From S34-282 sp034422075 (GTDB lineage Bacteria; Chloroflexota; Dehalococcoidia; Lucifugimonadales; Australimonadaceae): DNA of 64,000 nucleotides. Positions within the stretch are counted from its first letter, which is position 1; every line of letters starts with the position of its first letter. The stretch is from positions 62,001 to 126,000 of the forward strand of contig DAOUJX010000060.1 of assembly GCA_034422075.1 (NCBI GenBank), read 5' to 3'. Positions 26,160 to 34,968 of this stretch are shown here, one piece after another. A model generated the notes under the pieces. It searched no databases. It saw only the letters and a program-made list of their open reading frames with translations, and was not told the origin of the DNA. The translations under genes were made by a program, and so were the position numbers.

Positions 26160-29090
26160 CTAATCCCGCAGCGCGTCGGCTAGGTATTCGGCCACGTGAC
26201 GGGGGCGCTTGGAGGTGAAATGGCCGATCTGCTGGCGGCAGGAGATGCCGGAGACGGCTACGCGCCAGTCGCGCTTGTCGTCGGACTCGAGCGCGGGGAA
26301 GAGCTTGAACGCGCCCATCTGCTGCGATAGGTCGTAGTGCTCCTTCTCGAAGCCGAACGTGCCGGCCATCCCGCAGCAAGGCGAGTCGATAAGCTCCGCG
26401 GTGTAGCCGGGGACGGCATTCAGCGCAGACAGGGTCGGCGCGGCGCCGACGACAGCCTTTTGGTGGCAGTGGCCGTGGACCTGGATCGACGCCGATGCGC
26501 CGTCGGCGAATAAGGGCACGCCGTCGGCGTCCGCCGCCTCGTGACGCTGCACCAGTTCGTCGAGCATCACCGCCTGGGATGCGACGACGGCGGCGGCCTC
26601 ACTGCGCAGCAGGTCGGGGTACTCCTCTCGCAGAATGAGCAGGCACGAAGGCTCGGTACCGACGATCGGGACGCCCCGGTGCGCGTACGGCGCAAGCGCG
26701 GCGACGTTGGTCTCTGCCCAGCCCTTGGCCTTGGCGAGCAGCCCCTTGGAGATTGCGGGGCGTCCACAGCAACGACGCTGGCTTACGAGAGTGACCGAGT
26801 AGCCGAGCGCCTCCAGCACGCGCACCGCCGCCTGGCCGACCTCCGGGTGCATGTACTCGGTGAAGGTGTCGTTGAAGTAGACGGCCTCGCCGCGCGGCGC
26901 GTCCGCTCGAGTGCGGTGTCGCGCGAACCACGCGGAGAAGCGGCGTCGCGCGAAGCGGGGCAGCGGGCGCCGCCGCGAGACGCCGAGCATCCGCTCCACT
27001 AGCGCCCGCACGGGCGGCAGCGACGACAGCGCATTGGTAAGTGGCGCGAGCGCCTGCCCCGCGCGGCTGAGGCGAGCGATGTCGGCGAATGCGCGCACGC
27101 GCAGCGGGACGCGGCGCGTCTCCCAGCGCTTCGCCAGCACCTCCGCCTTGAGCTTGGCCATATCGACGTTGGAGGGACACTCCGCCTTGCACGCCTTGCA
27201 CTCGACGCACAGGTCGAGCGCGGAATGGAGGCGGTCTCCCGTGAGGTCTTCAGCGGGAAGGCGTCCGGCCAAGACTGCGCGGAGCAGGTTTGCGCGGCCA
27301 CGGGTCGAGTGCTCCTCCTCGCGCGTGACCATGAAGGAGGGGCACATGCCGCCGTCGGTGCGCCGACACGCGCCCTGGCCGTTGCACAACTCGACGTGAG
27401 CGGCGAATCCCCCGTCCGTCGAGAAGTCCATGTAGGTGTCGACCTCCATGTTGCGCGTCTCGGGACTGAGGCGCAGGTACTCGCGGATGCCGGGCGTCTC
27501 GATGATCTTGCCCGGGTTCATGATCCCATCGGGGTCGAACGCCTGCTTCAGCTCCCTAAAAGCGCCGTAGAGCTCAGGCCCGTACATCTTCTCCATGAAC
27601 GCGCCGCGCACGATGCCGTCGCCATGCTCGCCGGAGAGAGAGCCCCCGAACTCGAGCACGAGGTCGGCCACCTCCGTAGCGATGCTCTCCAGCTTGTCGA
27701 GCCCCTCCTCCGTCTTGACGTTGACGATGGGGCGGATGTGCAGACAGCCGGTGGAGGCGTGGCCGTAGTAGGCGGCCTCCGTGCCGTGGCGCCGGACGAT
27801 CTCGTCGAAGCGCGCGACGTACTGGGGCAAGAGCTCGGGAGAGACGGCGGTGTCCTCGACGTAGGGCAGCGGCTTGGCGTCTCCCTTGATGGCCATTGCA
27901 AGTCCGAGCCCCGCCTCGCGGAGCCCCCACATGTGCCGCTGCTGCGCGGGGTCGGAGGAGGTGACGATGGCGTAGCCGAGGCCGCGCCGTGTCAAGTCCT
28001 GCTTGACGCGCGCGAGCTTGGCGTCGATCTCCGCCAGCGTGTCGCCGTAGAACTCGATGAAGATGAGGTTCTGCGGCTCGCCCTCGACCCAGTCGAGGAG
28101 GTGGCGGAAGCCGGGGTTGATGCGGCAGTTGCGGATGATGAGCTCGCCTATCTGCTCCACGGCCGACGGCTCGTGCTCGAGTATCGCAACCGTCGCCTCC
28201 ATCGCCTCGACGAGACCGTGGAAGTGGACGACGGCGGTGCCTCGCAGCTTGGGCACGGGCACGAGGCTCACCATGGCCTCGGTGACGACGGCGAGCGTCC
28301 CTTCCGATGCGCCGACCATGCGCGTGAGGTTCATGGGCGCATCATTGACGAAGTCGTCGAGGTTGTAGCCGCTGACGCGCCGGAGGATCTTGGGGAAGCG
28401 CCGCTCCACGTCGTCACGGTGCTCGTAGGCGATGCGTCGCACCTCGCGGTAGACGCGGCCCTCAAGCGTGTCCTGCGACATCCGCCGCTCCAGCTCCGTG
28501 CCGCCTGCAGGGTCGAATCGCGCGCGGCTGCCGTCGGAGAGGACGACCCTGACCTCGCGGATGTGGTCGAGCGTCTTGCCGTAGATGACGGAGTGCGCGC
28601 CGCACGAGTTGTTGCCGATACCACCGCCGACGGTGGCGCGTGCGCTGGTGACGGGGTCGGGCGCGTACATCAGGCCGTAGCGGCGCACGGCGGCGCTCAG
28701 GTGGTTGTTGACAATGCCCGGCTGCACGCGCGCCCAGCGCTCCTCCGGCTGCACCTCGAGCACCTGTCGCATGTACTTGGAGAAGTCAAGAACGAGCGCG
28801 TGGTTGGCAGTCTGGCCCGCGAGGCCGGTGCCGCCGCCGCGCGGAAGGACGGGAACGCCGTACTCGCGGGCGACCCGCACCGCCGCCTCGACGTCGTCCG
28901 CCGTCTGCGGCACGACGACGCCGACGGGCTCCATCTGGTACATGGAGGCGTCGGTGGCGTAGAGCGCACGGTTGTAGCGGTCGACGCGGACGTCGCCGGC
29001 GACCTGGGGGCGCAGGCGCTCGGCGATCTCTTGCACATCTCGCTCCGGCAGCGTTGCCGCCTTGCGCGCACTCTCATACAACAACGGCAC
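26160..29090 (-). CDS. FAD-linked oxidase/Fe-S fusion dehydrogenase (D-2-hydroxyacid type)
   Basis: A 976-residue GlcD-GlcF-type fusion. The N-terminal VAO/PCMH flavin domain includes PRGGGTGLAGQT and GGGIGNNSCGAHS; the FAD-oxidase C-terminal domain carries YGHASTGCLHIRP and SGEHGDG. Then come Fe-S cysteines (CVECKACKAECP, with an upstream CNGQGAC region) and C-terminal CCG motifs (RRCCGRP, SPCCGMAG). Such proteins oxidise D-lactate, D-2-hydroxyglutarate or glycolate and pass electrons to the quinone pool. GTG 29090 has GGGAG about 10 nt upstream. Candidate -10 TACAAT at 29127-29122. The substrate is not decided by sequence; the D-2-hydroxyacid dehydrogenase at 17.7 kb could supply related acids. 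Confidence 0.9.
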   Translation of the reverse strand: MPLLYESARKAATLPERDVQEIAERLRPQVAGDVRVDRYNRALYATDASMYQMEPVGVVVPQTADDVEAAVRVAREYGVPVLPRGGGTGLAGQTANHALVLDFSKYMRQVLEVQPEERWARVQPGIVNNHLSAAVRRYGLMYAPDPVTSARATVGGGIGNNSCGAHSVIYGKTLDHIREVRVVLSDGSRARFDPAGGTELERRMSQDTLEGRVYREVRRIAYEHRDDVERRFPKILRRVSGYNLDDFVNDAPMNLTRMVGASEGTLAVVTEAMVSLVPVPKLRGTAVVHFHGLVEAMEATVAILEHEPSAVEQIGELIIRNCRINPGFRHLLDWVEGEPQNLIFIEFYGDTLAEIDAKLARVKQDLTRRGLGYAIVTSSDPAQQRHMWGLREAGLGLAMAIKGDAKPLPYVEDTAVSPELLPQYVARFDEIVRRHGTEAAYYGHASTGCLHIRPIVNVKTEEGLDKLESIATEVADLVLEFGGSLSGEHGDGIVRGAFMEKMYGPELYGAFRELKQAFDPDGIMNPGKIIETPGIREYLRLSPETRNMEVDTYMDFSTDGGFAAHVELCNGQGACRRTDGGMCPSFMVTREEEHSTRGRANLLRAVLAGRLPAEDLTGDRLHSALDLCVECKACKAECPSNVDMAKLKAEVLAKRWETRRVPLRVRAFADIARLSRAGQALAPLTNALSSLPPVRALVERMLGVSRRRPLPRFARRRFSAWFARHRTRADAPRGEAVYFNDTFTEYMHPEVGQAAVRVLEALGYSVTLVSQRRCCGRPAISKGLLAKAKGWAETNVAALAPYAHRGVPIVGTEPSCLLILREEYPDLLRSEAAAVVASQAVMLDELVQRHEAADADGVPLFADGASASIQVHGHCHQKAVVGAAPTLSALNAVPGYTAELIDSPCCGMAGTFGFEKEHYDLSQQMGAFKLFPALESDDKRDWRVAVSGISCRQQIGHFTSKRPRHVAEYLADALRD

Positions 29091-29213
29091 CGGCGCTTAC
29101 CTCCCTAGACGCGTGAGGGGGATTGTAGCGGATGGGGAGGGAGAGGCCCCACCCCCGACGATCTAACCCCTTGCGGCGATCCACATACGCGGGCTTAGCG
29201 CTACTCTATAGCC

Positions 29214-29837
29214 ATGTCTGACCAGTGCTCCCTCCTTCCCGATGCACCCGACGGCACGCAGCAAGCGCCAGTGGCGGGCCTGCACTACCGGCCTTCCTTT
29301 CTCTCACCTGATGAGGAGGCTGCGTACATCAGACGCATCGACGCGAGCGAGGATGCGTGGCTCACCGACCTCAGCCGCCGCGTGCAACACTACGGCTGGC
29401 GGTACCACTATGCCCAGCGCACCATCACTGCCGACTTGCGTATCGGCCCTTTGCCCGACTGGCTGCAGATGCTCGCTCAGCGCCTCTACGAGGAGACCGG
29501 CCTCTTCGAGCGTCCCCCCGAGCAGGTCATCGTCAACGAGTACGAGCCAGGCCAGGGCATCGCTTTGCATACCGACCACCCGGGTTTTGGTCCAGCCGTC
29601 GCGACGATCTCGCTCGGCGACGAGTGGGAGATGGGCTTCTCGCGCCGTATCGGCAAGGACGAGGTGAAGGCGCGAAAGATGCTGGCGCGCGGTTCGGCCC
29701 TCATCCTGACGGGTGAGGCGCGGCGGCACTGGCGGCACGGCATCGCCAAGCGCGCCACGGAGGGTGGCCGCCGCGGGCGCAAGCGCAGGCGGCGCCTGTC
29801 CCTCACCTTTCGCACGGTCATCCAACCGCTCTCCTAA
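29214..29837 (+). CDS. AlkB-like 2-oxoglutarate/Fe(II) dioxygenase
   Basis: Repairs alkylated bases or demethylates other targets by oxidative dealkylation, 207 residues. The Fe ligands are His119 and Asp121 (ALHTDHPGFG) and His175 (RHWRHGI), with the 2-oxoglutarate arginines in RRLSLTFR (194-200). NEYEPGQGIALHTD is typical of the ALKBH8/bacterial AlkB group. An Arg/Lys-rich stretch (186-194) lies before the last strand. TACTCT ends 6 nt before the ATG, so the message may be leaderless. Confidence 0.9.
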   Translation: MSDQCSLLPDAPDGTQQAPVAGLHYRPSFLSPDEEAAYIRRIDASEDAWLTDLSRRVQHYGWRYHYAQRTITADLRIGPLPDWLQMLAQRLYEETGLFERPPEQVIVNEYEPGQGIALHTDHPGFGPAVATISLGDEWEMGFSRRIGKDEVKARKMLARGSALILTGEARRHWRHGIAKRATEGGRRGRKRRRRLSLTFRTVIQPLS

Positions 29838-29850
29838 CGCATTGCCGTGA

Positions 29851-29859
29851 TGCTACCCT
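29851..29859 (+). promoter_or_regulatory. Extended -10 of ffh
   Basis: TGcTACCCT, an extended -10, ends 6 nt before GTG 29866. No Shine-Dalgarno is present, consistent with leaderless initiation at a GTG. Confidence 0.45.
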
Positions 29860-29865
29860 GTAGCG

Positions 29866-31209
29866 GTGTTTGAGACGCTGACCGATAAGCTCACGTCCGT
29901 CTTCACGCGCCTTGGCAATAAGGGGCGGCTGGGCGAGGCGGACGTCGATGAGGCGCTGCGCGAGGTTCGGCTCGCGCTCCTTGAGGCCGACGTCAACTTC
30001 CGCGTCGCGCGCGAGGTCATCGAGCGCATCCGCGCCCAAGCCACCGGCGAGGCGCTGCTGCGCGGCATCTCGCCCGGCCAGCAAGTCGTCAAGATCGTCC
30101 ATGAGGCGCTCGTGGAGTTGCTCGGCGGCGAGAACCGCGACCTCGCGCCCATGTCGTCATCCAAGCCCAACGTCCTGATGCTCATCGGCCTGCAGGGGTC
30201 GGGGAAGACGACGACTGCGGCCAAACTCGCGCTGAACCTGCGCCGCCGCCAGCAGCGCGCGCTGCTCGTTGCAGCCGACCTGCGCCGCCCCGCCGCAATC
30301 GACCAGCTGGAAACGCTGGGCAAGCAGTTGGACGTGCCGGTCTACCGCGAGAACGCCGCGCCCGACCAGGCGACGCGCGTCGCCGCCAACGGTCTGAAGC
30401 AAGCCGAGCGCATGGGCATGGCGTGGGCCATCGTCGACACCGGCGGGCGTCTCCATGCGGACGACGACCTGATGGCAGAGCTGGAGGAGATGAAGCGCCG
30501 CCTCGACCCTGCCGAGGTGCTGCTGGTCGTCGACGCGATGACGGGGCAGGACGCCGTGAACGCTGCGGAGGAGTTTCACGGGCGTATAGGGCTGACGGGC
30601 CTCATCCTCTCGAAGCTCGACGGCGATGCACGCGGGGGCGCTGCGCTCACGGTGGCGCACGTCACGGGCGTGCCCGTCAAGTTCGCTGGCACCGGCGAGA
30701 AGGCAGACGCGCTCGAGGCGTTCCACCCCGAGCGGATGGCATCGCGCATCCTGGGTATGGGCGACGTGGTAACCCTGGTCGAGCGCGTGCAGGAGCAGGT
30801 GAGCGCGGAGCAGGCGATGGAGCTGGAGCGCAAGGTGCGCCGCGCCCAATTCGACCTGGACGATTTCCTTCAGCAGCTGCGGCAGATACAGAACATGGGC
30901 TCGCTCGCGTCGCTGATGCAGATGGTGCCCGGATTCCGCGCGCTATCCTCGCGGATGTCGCCGGACGCCCTGGACGACGGGCGGCTCAAGCGTCTTGAGG
31001 CCATCATCTCGTCTATGACGCTTTGGGAGCGCCGCCACCCCGACCAGTTGACGGGGAGCCGGCGCCGACGGGTTGCAGCCGGCTCCGGCACGACCCCTGC
31101 AGACGTCAATCAGCTGCTGGGACAGTTCAAGCAGATGCAAAAAGTGATGAAGCGCCTATCGTCCGGCAAGGTGCGCAGCCTCAGCGGGCTGGGCCTGGCG
31201 GGGGTGTAG
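29866..31209 (+). CDS. ffh: Signal recognition particle protein Ffh
   Basis: SRP54 GTPase that targets nascent membrane proteins to the translocon, 447 residues. N domain about 1-90, G domain with GLQGSGKTTTAAKLA, DTGGR and the SKLDGDARGG element, M domain from about 310 (Met-rich, QMVPGF) ending KVRSLSGLGLAGV. GTG 29866 is the only start that leaves the N domain whole. The last 40 bases and stop codon are repeated 0.92 kb downstream, so the present C-terminus may have been supplied by an inserted element; the reading frame is intact. Confidence 0.96.
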   Translation: MFETLTDKLTSVFTRLGNKGRLGEADVDEALREVRLALLEADVNFRVAREVIERIRAQATGEALLRGISPGQQVVKIVHEALVELLGGENRDLAPMSSSKPNVLMLIGLQGSGKTTTAAKLALNLRRRQQRALLVAADLRRPAAIDQLETLGKQLDVPVYRENAAPDQATRVAANGLKQAERMGMAWAIVDTGGRLHADDDLMAELEEMKRRLDPAEVLLVVDAMTGQDAVNAAEEFHGRIGLTGLILSKLDGDARGGAALTVAHVTGVPVKFAGTGEKADALEAFHPERMASRILGMGDVVTLVERVQEQVSAEQAMELERKVRRAQFDLDDFLQQLRQIQNMGSLASLMQMVPGFRALSSRMSPDALDDGRLKRLEAIISSMTLWERRHPDQLTGSRRRRVAAGSGTTPADVNQLLGQFKQMQKVMKRLSSGKVRSLSGLGLAGV

Positions 31210-31213
31210 CGAG
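31170..31213. repeat. Left copy of 44-bp direct repeat (ffh 3' end)
   Basis: Spans the last 13 sense codons, stop codon and 4 following bases of ffh. It matches 32093-32136 with one mismatch (Ala codon GCG here, Pro codon CCG there). Flanking bases on both sides differ, so the repeat has sharp borders like attachment-site halves. Confidence 0.9.
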
Positions 31214-31293
31214 AGCTAGGGGTAGCCTGCGGCACCGGGCGAAGCTAATGGCGAGTCCCGCCCTCAAGGGTTAAGCTGCAAAGGACTGGACTG

Positions 31294-32055
31294 TCAGCGG
31301 GGCTGGTTCACCGAAAAGCAAGGGCGACATTGTGGCCTCCGATAAGTCACCGCCCGAGGCTTGCCACACCGATGGCACTTCTTCTCTCGATAGTCCTGAT
31401 TGGCATACTGGGCCCATTGCGGGTAGCAATTAAGGCATAGAGGCCGCTCAGGGTTCAGTTCGATTACTCCACCACAGCGAATACAGTGACCGGTGCCATT
31501 TGCGAGGGTATTGGCGGCGACAGCGGCTACTTCCTGGGTTAGTTTCCGAACTCCTTGCACAAGCTGATCTCGAGCCTTGGGCTTGGCTAGTACCCTGCCC
31601 CTGCCCAAGAGCCTAGTCTTCACGTAGTCCCGAACATGTTTCTGTTCGGGGATATCCAAATCAAAGGCGACCTCGTAGGAGTTCTTGGTGGAAAACTCGG
31701 TAAGGTTCATCGACCCCACCAACACACGGAACTCATTCAGGTAGGCCTTGGCGTGCAGGCCCTCCACAGCGACGACTTCGAAATCGTTATTCCGTAACCA
31801 TCGTACTGCTTTGCCTCCTGTAATCTCGTTTTCATCCCGTGTTATGACGCTGACAACGACTCCACGCTTAACGGCGTCTCGGAGTTCGTCCTGAAGGTGG
31901 CGCCACAAGTCCAGGTAAGGGGAGACTAGGGTGACTTGTTTTCGGGCATCGCGAACCAACTCGACAATCTGGTTGGCGATTTCTCCGTCTTGATGGAATC
32001 GGGGCATTTGGCGAAAACCATATCGTCGCCCTAGCGTGTTGACAACGACAAGCAT
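31294..32055 (-). CDS. PLD-family nuclease-like protein with two C-terminal zinc ribbons
   Basis: A 253-residue protein. Residues about 20-150 form a single phospholipase-D/endonuclease-like domain with His101-x-Lys103 and a downstream GSMNLTE (Asn117), plus Glu128. The usual HKD acidic residue is replaced by Glu108 and the spacing to GS is one short. The C-terminus has two Cys4 zinc ribbons (CIRCGG...CLNC and CHRCGK...CRPC), suggesting nucleic-acid binding. Single-HKD proteins act as dimers. Codon use is more AT-rich than in neighbours, and the gene lies between direct repeats of the ffh end. A defence, restriction or mobile-element role is possible but unproven. A later start at 32007 is possible. 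Confidence 0.8.
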   Translation of the reverse strand: MLVVVNTLGRRYGFRQMPRFHQDGEIANQIVELVRDARKQVTLVSPYLDLWRHLQDELRDAVKRGVVVSVITRDENEITGGKAVRWLRNNDFEVVAVEGLHAKAYLNEFRVLVGSMNLTEFSTKNSYEVAFDLDIPEQKHVRDYVKTRLLGRGRVLAKPKARDQLVQGVRKLTQEVAAVAANTLANGTGHCIRCGGVIELNPERPLCLNCYPQWAQYANQDYREKKCHRCGKPRAVTYRRPQCRPCFSVNQPR

Positions 32056-32092
32056 CCGGCCACGCTCGGGCGCCCTGCCCCAATGAGAGCAC

Positions 32093-32136
32093 GGTGCGCA
32101 GCCTCAGCGGGCTGGGCCTGCCGGGGGTGTAGCGAG
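32093..32136. repeat. Right copy of 44-bp direct repeat (ffh 3' end remnant)
   Basis: Identical to 31170-31213 except one base. It still encodes the old ffh C-terminus (KVRSLSGLGLPGV plus stop) but has no upstream ffh. It is followed 31 bp later by a strong hairpin that probably once terminated ffh. Confidence 0.9.
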
Positions 32137-32167
32137 CGCAGCGCTACGTGGGCGGATGCCAAGAGTA

Positions 32168-32192
32168 GGGGCGGGCCGTAGCGGCCCGCCCC
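32168..32192. terminator. Perfect GC-rich hairpin between ffh element and Rieske oxygenase gene
   Basis: GGGGCGGGCC (32168-32177) pairs perfectly with GGCCCGCCCC (32183-32192) around a 5-nt loop. Lies 26 bp from the end of the minus-strand oxygenase gene, so it can end transcription from both sides. Confidence 0.7.
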
Positions 32193-32218
32193 ACACTTTC
32201 GTCAAGAGATGCCGGCTC

Positions 32219-33583
32219 CTACCCGGCGGGGACGGTTTCGTCCTCGCGCTCAGAGGCAGGAGTGGACTTGGCTGCGCCATTCGACACGGCGCCGTTGGAC
32301 TTCCCGCCCTGCAGCTTCCTGAAAAGTTCGGTGAGGGAGACCATCGACATCGGCACCTCGTCCGCAGGCACGTTGTCGGGGTTGCGGAACCTGAAGGGCG
32401 CCTCGCGGCCGCCGAAGTGGCGCGTCACCACGAGCCGGCGCCACTGCACGACCTCGGAGTCGGTGACGGACAGCGCCTCGGGCGCGCTGTAGCTCTGGTT
32501 GAGCATGACGCTGTTGTCCTGCATCGAGAAGTTCTGCTCGATGATCCAGCGGTGGTAGGTGTAGTAGAGGAAGGTCTGCCACCAGCGCTGGATGCGGTTC
32601 TTGGGGTAGGTGCAGTGGTAGTAGAAGAGGCGCGTCTTGTTCTCCGCCACCGCCACGCACATGCGCGTGTAGAGGTCGTAGGCGAACTCGGTGCGGAACA
32701 TGCCGGGCAGGTGGTGTCCGCCGCACCAGCGGGCGGTGCGCGGCGAGGGAACGTTGGCCTGCGCGCCCCTGACGTTCCACTTGAGCGCCCATGTCCAGAA
32801 GCGGCGCTTGCGGCTCTTGGGCCACTTAAAGCCCAGGCCGGGGTAGGTGTCTTGGATGGTGTTCTTATCGCCCCGCGCCATCATCCGAGAGGCCGTCACC
32901 TCGCCGCCGAAGCCGTTACCGACGAAGACGGGCGATTCGCCCTGGGCTCCGCGCGGCATGTACTCGCCCCGCAGCACGACCAGCGCGTTGCGGTGCAGGT
33001 AGTTGACGTGCGAGTCCATCGAGTTCTCCAGCGCAACCTCCCAGTTGCAGTCCCAGTAGGTGACACCGAAGGTGAGGAGCGCGTCCTTGTCGAAGAACTC
33101 CTCCGGCACGTCGTCCTCAATGGGGGCGGGCGCCTCGTTGCCGACCCAGACGAACACCATTCCCTTAAGGGTCTGCGTCGGGTACTTGGTGGCTGCTGTG
33201 CCCGGCTTGCCGCAAATGGCGGCGTCGGGACCCTCCGACAGTACAGCGACGTTGACGCCGTCGCCGTCAAACGTCCAGCCGTGGTAGGGGCAGGACACGT
33301 AGCCGGGCCAGTGGACGTCTCCCTCCGACAGCCGCGCACCGCGGTGCGGGCAGATGTCAGTTAGCGCGACGACCTCTCCCGCCTTGTCTCGGAAGACGAC
33401 CAGATCGTCGCCGAGGAGCGAGATGCGGATGGCACGGCGCTTGGGGACGCGCTTGTCTTGGACGAGGGGGTACCAGTAGTTGCGCAGGCCCATCTTGGGG
33501 ATGAGGTGCCGGATGTCTCCGCTGAGCGACGGCACCTTGCCGTTGGAGTCCTGCTCGGTGTCAGGTGTGGAGTTTACGACCAT
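32219..33583 (-). CDS. Rieske non-heme iron aromatic oxygenase, catalytic subunit
   Basis: Ring-hydroxylating or demethylating oxygenase alpha subunit, 454 residues. The Rieske ligands are Cys78/His80 (CPHRG) and Cys98/His101 (CPYHGW). The mononuclear iron site is seen in DSHVNYLH (Asp191, His193, His198). The ATG at 33583 has CGGGAGG just upstream; upstream extension of the frame would overlap the divergent glyA gene and is rejected. It has its own strong promoter. No beta subunit or reductase is adjacent, suggesting a homo-oligomeric three-component system. A meta-cleavage-type hydrolase is encoded 1.4 kb away. Substrate unknown. Confidence 0.9.
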   Translation of the reverse strand: MVVNSTPDTEQDSNGKVPSLSGDIRHLIPKMGLRNYWYPLVQDKRVPKRRAIRISLLGDDLVVFRDKAGEVVALTDICPHRGARLSEGDVHWPGYVSCPYHGWTFDGDGVNVAVLSEGPDAAICGKPGTAATKYPTQTLKGMVFVWVGNEAPAPIEDDVPEEFFDKDALLTFGVTYWDCNWEVALENSMDSHVNYLHRNALVVLRGEYMPRGAQGESPVFVGNGFGGEVTASRMMARGDKNTIQDTYPGLGFKWPKSRKRRFWTWALKWNVRGAQANVPSPRTARWCGGHHLPGMFRTEFAYDLYTRMCVAVAENKTRLFYYHCTYPKNRIQRWWQTFLYYTYHRWIIEQNFSMQDNSVMLNQSYSAPEALSVTDSEVVQWRRLVVTRHFGGREAPFRFRNPDNVPADEVPMSMVSLTELFRKLQGGKSNGAVSNGAAKSTPASEREDETVPAG

Positions 33584-33620
33584 AATGGCCTCCCGTACGA
33601 ATGCTCTTCGTAAGTAACGG

Positions 33621-33649
33621 AGCATAGGGAAGCAGGAAGCGCGTGTCAA
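33621..33649 (-). promoter_or_regulatory. Sigma70-type promoter of the Rieske oxygenase
   Basis: TTGACA (33649-33644) and TATGCT (33626-33621) with a 17-bp spacer on the minus strand, 37 nt before the ATG. One of the best consensus matches in the window. Confidence 0.7.
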
Positions 33650-33657
33650 ACCGCTGG

Positions 33658-33666
33658 TGCTACACT
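33658..33666 (+). promoter_or_regulatory. Extended -10 of glyA
   Basis: TGcTACACT lies 20 nt before the glyA ATG and points away from the oxygenase promoter, giving a compact divergent promoter region. Confidence 0.45.
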
Positions 33667-33686
33667 GATGATGTAGTCGAGGGAGG

Positions 33687-34952
33687 ATGATGAGCACGAC
33701 AGACACGCGTAGCGCACTCGCCACACTAGACCCGCAGCTCGCCGACGCCATCGACCGAGAGGTCGAGCGGCAGCGGCGCAACATCGTCCTCATTGCCTCC
33801 GAAAACTACGTCAGCCGCGCCATTCTCGAGGCGCAGGGCTCCGCGCTGACCAACAAGTACGCCGAGGGCTATCCGGGCCGCCGCTACTACGGTGGCTGCG
33901 AGTACGTGGATGTAGCGGAGCAACTGGCTATCGACCGCGCGTGCGATCTCTTCGGCGCGGAGCATGCGAACGTTCAACCGCACGCCGGGGCCCCGGCCAA
34001 CATGGCCGCCTACGCCGCCCTGCTGGAGCCGGGCGACACCGTTATGGGCCTCCAGCTCGACCAGGGCGGCCACCTCACCCACGGCAGCCCCGTCAACTTC
34101 TCCAGCAAGATCTACCGCTTCGTCTCCTACGCGCTCGACCCCGAGACGGAGCAGCTGGACTACGACGTCATCGTGCGCGCAGCGCGAGAGCACCGTCCCA
34201 AGGTCATCGTCGCGGGCTATACCGCCTACTCGCGCACAATCGACTTCGCTCGGTTCGGCCAGATAGCCGAGGACGTAGGCGCGGTGTTAATGGTGGACAT
34301 GGCGCACATAGCTGGACTCATCGCGGGGGGCGCACACCCCTCGCCCGTGCCGTACGCCGGCGTCGTCACATCGACCACGCACAAGACGCTGCGCGGGCCG
34401 CGCGGAGCGCTCATCCTGAGCCAAGAGGCGTATCGCCGCAACATCGACAGGGCCGTCTTCCCCTATGGACAGGGGGGGCCGCTGATGCACACCATTGCCG
34501 CCAAGGCCGTCTGTTTCGCCGAAGCGAGCACGCCGTCCTTCTCCGACTACGCCCATCAGGTGGTGCGCAACGCCAAGGCGATGGCGGAGGAGCTGGAGGC
34601 GGGAGGCTTGCGCATCGTCTCAGGCGGGACGGACAACCACCTGATGCTGGTCGACCTGCGCCCGCTGGAGACGACGGGCCAGGAGGCCGAGGAGGCGTTG
34701 GGGCGCGTGAACATCACGGTGAACAAGAACGCCATCCCCAACGACCCGCAGCCGCCGCGCGTCACCAGTGGCCTGCGCCTAGGCTCGCCCGCCATAACGA
34801 GCCGGGGCTTCGGCATGGAGGAATCGAAGCGGGTAGCGGCGCTGATCGTGCGAGCGCTCAACTATCGCGGCGATGAGCGCGTGGAAGCGGAGGTGCGCGA
34901 CGCAGTCGCCGAACTGACTTCGCAGCACCCCGTCCCGGGCCTCGACTACTAG
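33687..34952 (+). CDS. glyA: Serine hydroxymethyltransferase
   Basis: PLP enzyme interconverting serine and glycine and loading one-carbon units onto tetrahydrofolate, 421 residues. Conserved blocks include IASENYVS, NKYAEGYPGRRYYGG and the PLP-lysine segment TSTTHKTLRGPRG. GAGGGAGG abuts ATG 33687, so ATG 33690 three bases on may be the real start. It works with formate-tetrahydrofolate ligase (40.1 kb) in C1 metabolism. The product converges on a hydrolase gene with a 16-bp gap. Confidence 0.97.
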   Translation: MMSTTDTRSALATLDPQLADAIDREVERQRRNIVLIASENYVSRAILEAQGSALTNKYAEGYPGRRYYGGCEYVDVAEQLAIDRACDLFGAEHANVQPHAGAPANMAAYAALLEPGDTVMGLQLDQGGHLTHGSPVNFSSKIYRFVSYALDPETEQLDYDVIVRAAREHRPKVIVAGYTAYSRTIDFARFGQIAEDVGAVLMVDMAHIAGLIAGGAHPSPVPYAGVVTSTTHKTLRGPRGALILSQEAYRRNIDRAVFPYGQGGPLMHTIAAKAVCFAEASTPSFSDYAHQVVRNAKAMAEELEAGGLRIVSGGTDNHLMLVDLRPLETTGQEAEEALGRVNITVNKNAIPNDPQPPRVTSGLRLGSPAITSRGFGMEESKRVAALIVRALNYRGDERVEAEVRDAVAELTSQHPVPGLDY

Positions 34953-34968
34953 GGGCGCGCCCCGTCTC

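Larger units (their letters stand above)
31170..32136. mobile_element. Putative small integrated element at the ffh 3' end
   Basis: A roughly 0.92-kb segment bounded by the 44-bp direct repeats, visibly lower in GC than its surroundings and containing one gene, the PLD-family nuclease on the minus strand. The 84 bp between ffh and that gene contain no recognised feature. No integrase, transposase or terminal inverted repeats were seen, so it could be a remnant, a non-autonomous island, or a recombination scar. Confidence 0.6.

Noticed and set aside
27225..29108. Long plus-strand frame (627 codons)
   Set aside because: Antisense shadow of the FAD/Fe-S dehydrogenase, whose flavin motifs are unambiguous; composition is Val/Ala/Arg/His-rich as in GC-rich shadow frames.
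33584..33793. Upstream extension of the Rieske oxygenase frame to 33793
   Set aside because: It would run into glyA and through the oxygenase's own promoter; the added residues are non-homologous.
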